This document shows positions 1 to 5,717 of a DNA stretch of 5,984 bases, piece by piece (positions within the stretch are counted from its first letter, which is position 1; every line of letters begins with the position of its first letter). Location: positions 1-5,984 of the forward strand of contig JACMNW010000324.1 of the NCBI GenBank assembly GCA_014378345.1. Direction: 5' to 3'. The notes below the pieces were generated by a model, which searched no databases, was not told the origin of the DNA, and saw only the letters and a list, made by a program, of their open reading frames with translations. Origin of the DNA: Pseudorhodobacter sp. (GTDB lineage Bacteria; Pseudomonadota; Alphaproteobacteria; Rhodobacterales; Rhodobacteraceae). A program made the position numbers and the translations under genes.

Positions 1-1038
1 ACCCGCATGTTTGAAGACCGCATTGCCGCGATTGAGGGCACAGAGGATGCGTTTGCCACGGCGTCTGGCATGGCGGCTGTGTCAGGTGCTATGATGTCGA
101 TGCTGCGGGCGGGGGATCATGTGGTGTCTTCGCGCGCCTTGTTCGGATCGTGCTTGTATGTGCTGGAGGAGGTTTTGCGCCGTTATGGCGTGATCGTTGA
201 TTTCGTTGATGGCACCGATTTGGCGGCATGGGCGGCAGCGGTGCGGCCCGGCACCAAAGCGGTTTTCTTCGAATCCATGTCAAACCCGACGCTGGAAGTG
301 GTTGATATTGAAGCGGTGTCTAAGATCGCCCATGCCGTTGGCGCTTTGGTGGTGTGCGACAATGTGTTTGCCACGCCAATCTTTTCGCGCGCGGTGGAAC
401 AGGGGGCCGATGTGGTTGTCTATTCCACCACCAAGCATATCGACGGGCAGGGGCGTGCGCTTGGCGGGGTAATTTGTGGCACACGCGATTTCATCCGCAA
501 GGTGGCCGAGCCGTATATGAAGCACACGGGCGGCTCCATGTCGCCGTTTACGGCCTGGATCATGCTGAATGGCATGGCGACGTTGGATCTGCGCTGCCGG
601 GCGATGGCGGATGCGGCTTTGCAAGTTGCCAAGGCGTTGGACGGGCACAAAGCGCTGGCAAGGGTGATTTATCCGGGGCTGGCAAGCCATGCGCAGTTTG
701 ATTTGGTTCAGCGGCAGATGGGGTCAGGCGGCACGTTGGTGACGTTCGACATTGCGGGCGGCAAGCAAGCGGCGTTTCGGTTCATGAATGCGTTGGAGAT
801 TATCAAAATCTCCAACAACCTTGGCGATGCGAAATCAATTGTGACCCATCCGGCAACGACCACGCACCAGCGGCTGCCGCAGGACCAGAAGGATTTGCTT
901 GGCATCACGCCGGGGTTGATCCGGCTGTCGGTGGGGTTGGAGGATGCGGGCGACCTGGTGGGGGATTTGATGCAGGCTTTGGCGGTGAGCTGTGGTCGGT
1001 ATTTTCGCCTATTGCGGCGGCTGAGGGTGGATGTTTAG
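1..1038 (+). CDS. metZ: O-succinylhomoserine sulfhydrylase, 5'-truncated by window edge
   Basis: This is a PLP-dependent enzyme of the Cys/Met metabolism family. It joins O-succinyl-L-homoserine and sulfide to give homocysteine and succinate in cytoplasmic methionine synthesis. The frame is open from base 1, and the first in-frame ATG (base 7) falls inside the conserved core (MFEDRIAAIEG), so the true start lies upstream; roughly 65-75 residues are missing compared with the usual length of about 400. Counting from that ATG, the PLP lysine is K143 in the motif YSTTKHIDGQGR. D118 in CDNVFATP should contact the pyridine nitrogen, and R306 in IRLSVGLED should bind the substrate carboxylate. The motif ESMSNPT is also present. 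MetZ is favoured over MetB/MetY by the overall match to the SASGMAA...RALFGSC...HIDGQGR pattern; exact substrate preference is inferred. The C-terminus carries about 17 unusual Arg-rich residues after DLMQALA. folE2 follows 55 nt downstream. Confidence 0.92.
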   Translation, partial: TRMFEDRIAAIEGTEDAFATASGMAAVSGAMMSMLRAGDHVVSSRALFGSCLYVLEEVLRRYGVIVDFVDGTDLAAWAAAVRPGTKAVFFESMSNPTLEVVDIEAVSKIAHAVGALVVCDNVFATPIFSRAVEQGADVVVYSTTKHIDGQGRALGGVICGTRDFIRKVAEPYMKHTGGSMSPFTAWIMLNGMATLDLRCRAMADAALQVAKALDGHKALARVIYPGLASHAQFDLVQRQMGSGGTLVTFDIAGGKQAAFRFMNALEIIKISNNLGDAKSIVTHPATTTHQRLPQDQKDLLGITPGLIRLSVGLEDAGDLVGDLMQALAVSCGRYFRLLRRLRVDV

Positions 1039-1081
1039 GGAAATGATCCCATATCCTGTATCTGTTGCCGCAGACCGAAGT

Positions 1082-1087
1082 AAGGGG
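1082..1087 (+). promoter_or_regulatory. Ribosome binding site of folE2
   Basis: The purine run AAGGGG ends 6 nt before the ATG at 1094. It decides the start: the earlier in-frame ATG at 1031 overlaps the metZ stop and would add 21 unconserved residues. That ATG has only a GAGGG placed too close (3 nt) upstream. Confidence 0.7.
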
Positions 1088-1093
1088 CCAGCC

Positions 1094-2176
1094 ATGACCA
1101 TTCATTCAGCCGATATTGATGCCAAGCCAAGTGCCGCCGAGGCCGAGGCGGCATTGCGCGTGTTGCGACATTGGGCGGGCAAATCGTCTGATGCTGAAAT
1201 TGCGGCGCTGGACCCGGTGGCAGGCGTGTTGGTGGGGCATTCGGTGTTGAGCCGGGTCTACCCGACCGAATTTCGGGTGGATGACGCCTATAAAAACTCG
1301 CTGCCGGATTTGCAGAACGGGCCTGCCAGCCTGATCGTAGGGGCAAAGCGGCAAATTCAGCATGTGGGGATTTCGAATTTCCGGCTGCCGATCCGGTATC
1401 ACACGCGGGATGCGACCGAGATGCTGCTGGAGACATCGGTGACGGGCACAGTCAGCCTTGAGGCGGAAAAGAAGGGCATTAACATGAGCCGCATCATGCG
1501 GTCTTTCTATGCCCATTCGGAACGTCGGTTCAGTTTCGAGGTGATCGAGGCGGCGCTGGAAGATTACAAGCGCGATCTGGGATCGTTTGATGCGCGCATT
1601 CAGATGCGGGTGTCATTCCCGATGAAGGTAACATCGCTGCGGTCGGGTCTGGTCGGCTGGCAATACTATGACATTGCGCTGGAATTGGTCGATGTGGCGG
1701 GTCTGCGCAAAAAGATCATGCATCTGGATTATGTCTATTCCAGCACCTGCCCCTGTTCGTTGGAGTTATCGGAACATGCCCGCATGACGCGCGGCCAATT
1801 GGCGACGCCGCATTCGCAGCGGTCAGTGGCGCGAATATCGGTTGAGGTAAAGCCGGGGGCCGTGTTGTGGTTTGAAGATCTGGTGGATCTGGCGCGGGCA
1901 GGGGTGCCGACCGAAACACAGGTGATGGTGAAGCGCGAGGATGAGCAGGCATTTGCGGAACTGAACGCGGCAAATCCGATTTTCGTGGAAGATGCCGCGC
2001 GTAGTTTTGCGGGGCAGTTGCAGGGCGATGTGCGGATTGGTGATTTCCGGGTGTTGGCCAGCCATCAGGAAAGCCTGCATAGCCATGACGCGGTTAGCCT
2101 TTTGACCGAAGGCCCGACATTCGCGCAGACAAGCCTTGATCCGCGGCTGTTTGGCACGCTGTTTCACGTGGGCTAA
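1094..2176 (+). CDS. folE2: GTP cyclohydrolase FolE2 (GCYH-IB)
   Basis: It converts GTP to 7,8-dihydroneopterin triphosphate and formate. This is the first step of tetrahydrofolate synthesis and also feeds queuosine precursors. The protein has 360 residues and is cytoplasmic. Family markers are STCPCSLELSEH (C219, C221), PHSQRS (H240), NPIFVEDAARSF near 294-305 and ESLH (E326, H329). By comparison with the Neisseria gonorrhoeae enzyme, C219, H240, E326 and H329 correspond to active-site and metal residues (Cys147, His159, Glu243, His246). The Cys-to-His spacing is about 9 residues longer than in that enzyme, a variant I believe is common in alphaproteobacteria. FolE2 is the metal-flexible alternative to zinc-dependent FolE and is Zur-regulated in some bacteria. 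I see no Zur-like palindrome in the 55 nt gap before it, so it is probably co-transcribed with metZ. The start is chosen by RBS and N-terminal plausibility. Confidence 0.94.
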   Translation: MTIHSADIDAKPSAAEAEAALRVLRHWAGKSSDAEIAALDPVAGVLVGHSVLSRVYPTEFRVDDAYKNSLPDLQNGPASLIVGAKRQIQHVGISNFRLPIRYHTRDATEMLLETSVTGTVSLEAEKKGINMSRIMRSFYAHSERRFSFEVIEAALEDYKRDLGSFDARIQMRVSFPMKVTSLRSGLVGWQYYDIALELVDVAGLRKKIMHLDYVYSSTCPCSLELSEHARMTRGQLATPHSQRSVARISVEVKPGAVLWFEDLVDLARAGVPTETQVMVKREDEQAFAELNAANPIFVEDAARSFAGQLQGDVRIGDFRVLASHQESLHSHDAVSLLTEGPTFAQTSLDPRLFGTLFHVG

Positions 2177-2196
2177 GCGTTCAGCTGCTTATCAAT

Positions 2197-2212
2197 GCCC
2201 CACGGGCTTTTT
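2197..2212 (+). terminator. Possible terminator after metZ-folE2
   Basis: GCCC (2197-2200), a 3-nt loop and GGGC (2204-2207) are followed directly by TTTTT (2208-2212), starting 21 nt after the folE2 stop. The stem is only 4 bp, though all G-C, so termination may be leaky. Position and T-run are right for an intrinsic terminator. Confidence 0.4.
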
Positions 2213-2230
2213 GCGTTGTTATTGCGGAAA

Positions 2231-2256
2231 GCGCCCGCAGGGTGCGCGGAGTTTTT
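2231..2256 (+). terminator. Second weak hairpin with T-run
   Basis: GCGCCC (2231-2236) pairs with GGTGCGC (2241-2247) with one bulged T and a GCAG loop, followed 4 nt later by TTTTT (2252-2256). An alternative fold, CCGC (2235-2238) with GCGG (2246-2249), sits closer to the T-run. Together with the preceding hairpin it suggests a tandem stop between folE2 and trkH, but each stem is weak. Confidence 0.3.
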
Positions 2257-2269
2257 CGGGCTGTGTGCA

Positions 2270-2299
2270 TTGACGCCGGGTGGCGGCGGCAGGTATTGG
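2270..2299 (+). promoter_or_regulatory. Candidate promoter of trkH
   Basis: TTGACG (2270-2275), an 18-nt spacer and TATTGG (2294-2299) resemble a housekeeping -35/-10 pair. The predicted start of transcription would fall at about 2306-2307, on the ATG itself, implying a leaderless message. A short GGAAG (2298-2302, 4 nt from the ATG) could instead be an RBS on a longer transcript, so the assignment is tentative. Confidence 0.3.
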
Positions 2300-2306
2300 A
2301 AGCGGG

Positions 2307-3755
2307 ATGATTGATATCCGGCCCATTGCCTATGTTATCGGGCGCATCCTGATCGTGTTTGCGATTTTGATGCTGGCGCCGGCCGTGATTGACTATCGCG
2401 CGGGTTTGGAAAATGGCTTCGATTTTCTGCAATGCGCCATTTTGACGGGCAGCGTCGGGGCTTTGCTGGCTTTGGCCACGCAAAATGCCTTGGGTCAGGG
2501 GCTGGATACCCGGCAGGCCTACGTGCTGACCGTGGCAATCTGGGGCATTGTGCCGATGTTCGCGGCCCTGCCGTTTTATTTTGGTGCGCCGCAGCTTACG
2601 TCCACCGATGCGTATTTTGAGGCGGTGTCTGGAATTACCGGCACCGGATCAACGGTCATTATAGGACTGGACGCTTTGCCCACGGGTACCAATCTGTGGC
2701 GCGGATTGTTGAACTGGCTGGGGGGCTTGGGTATTGCCTTTGTCGCGATGATCTTTCTGCCGCTGATGCGGGTGGGTGGCATGCAATACTTCCGGACCGA
2801 AGGGTTTGATACCTTTGGCAAAGCGTTGCCGCGTGCTGCCGATATCGCCAAGCAATTGCTGTTTGTTTATGCGGGTCTGACGGTGATCTGCGGTATGGTT
2901 TACACCGCCGTTGGCATGACCACGATTGACGCGGTCGTCCATGCGATGGCAACGATCAGCACGGGTGGATTTTCACCGTCAGACGAGTCTTTCACCAAAT
3001 ACGCAGGCGCTGGCGAATATGCCGGGGCGCTGTTTATGGTTTTGGCAAGCCTGCCGTTCTTGCGCTATGTACAGCTGGTATCCGGCGCGCCTATGGCGCT
3101 GTGGCGCGATGTACAAGTGTGGGGATTTCTGCGCATTTTGGCCTGCGGTGTGGCGGCGGTTGCACTGTGGCGGGTGGTCAGTTCAGACATGGGGCTGGAG
3201 CCTGCGTTTCGCGAAACACTGTTTAACCTGACCTCGATCCTGACGGGCACCGCGTTCTTTAGTGGGGAATTTTTGGGCTGGAGCGGGTTTGTCTTGATTG
3301 TGGCGTTTGTGCTGGGGCTGATCGGGGGATGTTCGGGGTCAAGTTCGGGCGCATTGACGGTGTTTCGGGTGCAAGTGTCGATGGCGGCTCTGTGGGCACA
3401 GATCAAAATGATCACAAATCCCAATCGGATCAGCCCGGTTCGATATGCGGGGCGCACCGTGCAAGAGGATGTCTTGAACAGTTTGATCCTGTTCGTCAGC
3501 GGTTACGTGCTGATTATCGGAGTGTTGACGGTGGCCCTATCGCTTATGGGGATTGATCCGGTATCGGCGCTGTTTGGGGTTTGGGCATCGCTGGGCAATA
3601 TTGGCTATCATTTTGGCCCGCTGACCGCCGCCACGGGCACGGCGCGCGATTTCCCGGATGCTGCGAAATGGGTTTTGATCCTTGCCATGCTGATGGGAAG
3701 GCTGGGGTTACTGGCGGTTCTTGTGTTGGCCTTGCCGCGGTTCTGGCGGGCCTAA
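2307..3755 (+). CDS. trkH: TrkH-family potassium uptake transporter subunit, divergent filter
   Basis: This is an inner-membrane K+-translocating subunit of the Trk system that works with a cytoplasmic NAD/nucleotide-binding TrkA, not present in the window. The 482 residues match the usual length (E. coli TrkH 483). Four membrane-pore-membrane repeats are visible, with pore loops SGITGTGST (filter G114), TISTGGFS (G220), TSILTGTAFF (position 316) and ASLGNIGYHF (G433). Other family marks are the NWLGGLGI and GGMQYFRTE segments, the intramembrane loop GLIGGCSGSSSG (338-348) and the C-terminal MLMGRLGLL with R465 and FWRA. Three positions are odd: A316 replaces the third filter glycine, YHF follows G433 where PGL is usual, and G467 replaces the usual Glu of GRLE. 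It may therefore be a paralogue with changed ion selectivity; this is inferred. ATG 2307 is preferred over GTG 2280 because it begins at the expected N-terminus (MIDIRPIAYVIGRIL). The stop overlaps that of the convergent gene. Confidence 0.9.
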   Translation: MIDIRPIAYVIGRILIVFAILMLAPAVIDYRAGLENGFDFLQCAILTGSVGALLALATQNALGQGLDTRQAYVLTVAIWGIVPMFAALPFYFGAPQLTSTDAYFEAVSGITGTGSTVIIGLDALPTGTNLWRGLLNWLGGLGIAFVAMIFLPLMRVGGMQYFRTEGFDTFGKALPRAADIAKQLLFVYAGLTVICGMVYTAVGMTTIDAVVHAMATISTGGFSPSDESFTKYAGAGEYAGALFMVLASLPFLRYVQLVSGAPMALWRDVQVWGFLRILACGVAAVALWRVVSSDMGLEPAFRETLFNLTSILTGTAFFSGEFLGWSGFVLIVAFVLGLIGGCSGSSSGALTVFRVQVSMAALWAQIKMITNPNRISPVRYAGRTVQEDVLNSLILFVSGYVLIIGVLTVALSLMGIDPVSALFGVWASLGNIGYHFGPLTAATGTARDFPDAAKWVLILAMLMGRLGLLAVLVLALPRFWRA

Positions 3756-5518
3756 TCCCAACACGATACCAGCACGGTCATGCCGCTGGCGAGGGTGGAC
3801 AGGTCTTCGGGGGCCATTGCCCCTTGGCGGGTGGAAGGGGCAGTTGTGATACCTTCGGTTGCAAGCCGGTTGGCAATAGCCGCCGATGATGCTGCAAAAA
3901 CGACGCCTGATGGCAGCACTTTCTTTGTATCAACAACGTTGGGCAGCAGCATTCCAAGCACAGACCCGGTGCCATCAAGAATGGGGCCACCCGCATCGCC
4001 GGGGCGGGTATCAAGCGACAGGCGTTTTATGCCAGCTTCGCCGTTCAGGCCTTGCAGGGCTTCCAATGCGCCAAAGGTCAGCACGGGGGCAGGCAGCGTG
4101 TCTTCATAGGAATAGCCTGAAACTGCGATTTCAGTCCCGACCCGTTCTGCGGCGGTCTGAAACTCTGCAATCGCCAGGGGGGAAAGGGCGACGCGTGGTT
4201 TCACCATGGCAATCCCGGTGGCCGCATCGGCAAAAACAACGTCGGCATCTTTATCAAGTTCGAGGGTTACGCGGCTACAATTTGCGACCGCCTCAACGGT
4301 CGTCAGAACAGTCCCCGTCGCATCAATAAAAAACCCGGAGCGGGAGAATTTTGGCCTGCGCACTTCGAGGCCTGACAACAGCCCCGCGCGGGCATGTTCG
4401 GCCAGCGGCGCAAGCCCCGGATCAAGGGCGGTGTCACCTGACGATTTGAACGACGCCTGCATCGCCGCCAGAACCCGCGTCATGCGGTCCGCGTCTGATG
4501 GTTTCCAGACCAGAATATAGCCTTTGATCAACCCGCCAGACAGTTGGGCGTAGCTATAGCTTTCAAGGGCTGCGTTCTTGGCCATGATGGTGAAAGATCG
4601 CTCACCCCGGGTGCGATCCCCGCCCAAAGGTACGACTTCCAGCGTTTGCAAGATGTCATACAACCCATACAGGCTGTTTTGATCGCCCGGTTGGCTGATC
4701 AGGATCACCTGCACGCCAGAGCCGTCTTTTTCGGCGTAATGCACAAACGGCGGCTCGTAATGATCAAATTTCACCAGCGCCGTGGGCAGGGTAATTTCGA
4801 TGCCTGACGCAGTTTCGGTAACCGTCTGCAGACCCAATTCGGCCTGTGCCTGGCCGTAGGCCGCAAGCAGCGTGCCACGCTGGATGGTGGTTAAAACGCC
4901 CGTTGCATCAACGCCGTTGTCGGTTTGCCAAGCGGCTATTGAATTGCGGGTGCCGGGGCCGAAATCTCCGTCGATGGTTGACGCGTAGTAACCAAACCAT
5001 TGCAGGGCTGTCTGCAGCAATTGGCGGTCTTCAATTGGCAGGGCGGCTTCGGACTGGCGGGCTTCGGCTTTGGTTTCTTCAAGGATCACGACAGGTTCGG
5101 GGGTGATGACGGGGTCTGCAATCGCAACGTTGGGTGCTTCTGGTGACGGTTCTGCGGCGGCAGTTGTATCTGGTATCACTGGCAGCACCTGCCCACCAAT
5201 AGGCCAGAATTGTTGGCGAAAATCGCTGCCATCGGCGATATAGCTGTCTTGTGGCACCAGATTTTCGCGGGTCAGCTCGACCAGTTTTGCAGCGCCCGCT
5301 TCAACGCCGTAGGGACCAATGACGATGCCGTACCAGCCTGATCGCAGTTTAAAACCTGCCACATTGGGAAAGGCCGATGCATAGGCGTGGGCCCGGTCTT
5401 GCGCATCTTGCAGGGTTGGCAGCGCCTCGATCTGGACCCAGACCTGATCTTGTGCGCGTGCGGGCGGGCCAAAGGACAATGATAACACCAAGCCAAGCGC
5501 GAAAAGTATCTGCTTCAT
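3752..5518 (-). CDS. Secreted SPOR / peptidoglycan-binding protein with inactive trypsin-like domain
   Basis: Envelope protein of 588 residues; its precise role is unknown. A signal peptide covers residues 1-22 (MKQ, a Leu-rich core, ARA then Q23). Residues about 24-95 look like a SPOR domain (VWVQIEA...SGWYGIVIGPY), a fold that binds septal peptidoglycan. A Pro/Glu-rich linker follows (about 111-160), then a PG_binding_1 domain (about 163-218; GYY..TIDGDFGPGTR...WQTDNG...TG). Residues about 238-358 form an unnamed domain. Residues about 394-555 align with an HtrA/trypsin-like fold: SGFFIDATGTVLTTVEAV, DAATGIAMVK, RPGDAGGPILD. The catalytic His, Asp and Ser positions hold E409, G435 and A509, so no serine protease activity is expected. 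The likely role is binding or scaffolding at the cell wall (inference). The only two cysteines, C414 and C586, could form a disulfide. The start is supported by the signal peptide; the upstream RBS is poor (GGGA about 10 nt away). The gene diverges from glyQ and converges on trkH. Confidence 0.88.
   Translation of the reverse strand: MKQILFALGLVLSLSFGPPARAQDQVWVQIEALPTLQDAQDRAHAYASAFPNVAGFKLRSGWYGIVIGPYGVEAGAAKLVELTRENLVPQDSYIADGSDFRQQFWPIGGQVLPVIPDTTAAAEPSPEAPNVAIADPVITPEPVVILEETKAEARQSEAALPIEDRQLLQTALQWFGYYASTIDGDFGPGTRNSIAAWQTDNGVDATGVLTTIQRGTLLAAYGQAQAELGLQTVTETASGIEITLPTALVKFDHYEPPFVHYAEKDGSGVQVILISQPGDQNSLYGLYDILQTLEVVPLGGDRTRGERSFTIMAKNAALESYSYAQLSGGLIKGYILVWKPSDADRMTRVLAAMQASFKSSGDTALDPGLAPLAEHARAGLLSGLEVRRPKFSRSGFFIDATGTVLTTVEAVANCSRVTLELDKDADVVFADAATGIAMVKPRVALSPLAIAEFQTAAERVGTEIAVSGYSYEDTLPAPVLTFGALEALQGLNGEAGIKRLSLDTRPGDAGGPILDGTGSVLGMLLPNVVDTKKVLPSGVVFAASSAAIANRLATEGITTAPSTRQGAMAPEDLSTLASGMTVLVSCWD
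4865..5032 (-). other. PG_binding_1 domain of the envelope protein
   Basis: Residues about 163-218. The signature is LLQTALQWFGYY, then IDGDFGPGTRNSIAAWQ and TGVLT, the usual three-helix peptidoglycan-binding module found in hydrolases and other wall-associated proteins. Confidence 0.8.
5234..5452 (-). other. SPOR-like domain of the envelope protein
   Basis: Residues about 23-95 of the minus-strand protein. A first strand VWVQIEA is followed by a helix rich in Ala/Asp (TLQDAQDRAHAYA), then WYGIVIGPYG and a second helix (AGAAKLVELTRENL). This is the two-half pattern typical of SPOR repeats, placed directly after the signal peptide rather than at the C-terminus, where SPOR domains are more often found. 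Confidence 0.65.
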
Positions 5519-5593
5519 CGGAGAGCCGTTCCCATACCCATTTGACGTCTAATCAGCTTGCTTTACAGGGCTCTAGGACGATCTGCCAGCCCC

Positions 5594-5606
5594 AGCGCAA
5601 AGCGCT
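5594..5606. repeat. Short perfect inverted repeat in divergent gap
   Basis: AGCGC-AAA-GCGCT, two 5-bp arms around a 3-nt centre, followed by an AT-rich stretch (taaaattt). It lies between the starts of the envelope-protein gene and glyQ. There is no T-run on either strand that would make it a terminator. It could be a protein-binding site or chance. Confidence 0.25.
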
Positions 5607-5661
5607 TAAAATTTGGCACGCGGTACGTGGCTTTGAAGCCCTGCCGCGATGCCGCAGTGCA

Positions 5662-5690
5662 TTGACCCTTGGCCGCGCCTTGCCTATGCA
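5662..5690 (+). promoter_or_regulatory. Candidate promoter of glyQ
   Basis: TTGACC (5662-5667), a 17-nt spacer and TATGCA (5685-5690). The -35 matches 5 of 6 consensus bases and the -10 matches 3 of 6, acceptable for alphaproteobacteria. Transcription would start near 5697, giving a leader of about 20 nt before the glyQ ATG that contains the AGG Shine-Dalgarno (5708-5710). A short inverted repeat (GCGCC 5675-5679 / GGCGC 5692-5696) straddles the -10. Confidence 0.45.
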
Positions 5691-5717
5691 GGGCGCAATT
5701 TACACGCAGGTGCGATG

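Noticed and set aside
280..690. 136-codon open frame on the minus strand inside metZ
   Set aside because: Low-complexity Arg/His/Pro-rich composition typical of the antisense of a GC-rich gene; metZ is unambiguous on the other strand.
1031..1093. Upstream ATG start for folE2 at 1031
   Set aside because: Overlaps the metZ stop, has a badly spaced SD, and adds 21 residues without family similarity; ATG 1094 has AAGGGG at good spacing.
1039..1093. Zur box or riboswitch ahead of folE2
   Set aside because: No AT-rich palindrome of Zur type; the 55-nt gap is too short for a riboswitch, and only a small GGGA/TCCC repeat is present.
1035..1516. Two minus-strand open frames of 133 and 136 codons inside folE2
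   Set aside because: Antisense shadows of a clearly conserved gene; no recognisable domain or RBS.
2280..2306. GTG start at 2280 for trkH
   Set aside because: Would add MAAAGIGSG ahead of the expected TrkH N-terminus and has no SD; ATG 2307 gives the family length.
3886..4329. 147-codon plus-strand open frame opposite the envelope protein
   Set aside because: Arg/Gln/Ser-rich shadow; the minus strand carries a signal peptide and ordered domains.
5519..5640. Promoter for the minus-strand envelope-protein gene
   Set aside because: I checked for -35/-10 pairs on the minus strand; the best (TTGCGC-17-CCTAGA) matches the -10 consensus at only two positions, too weak to call.
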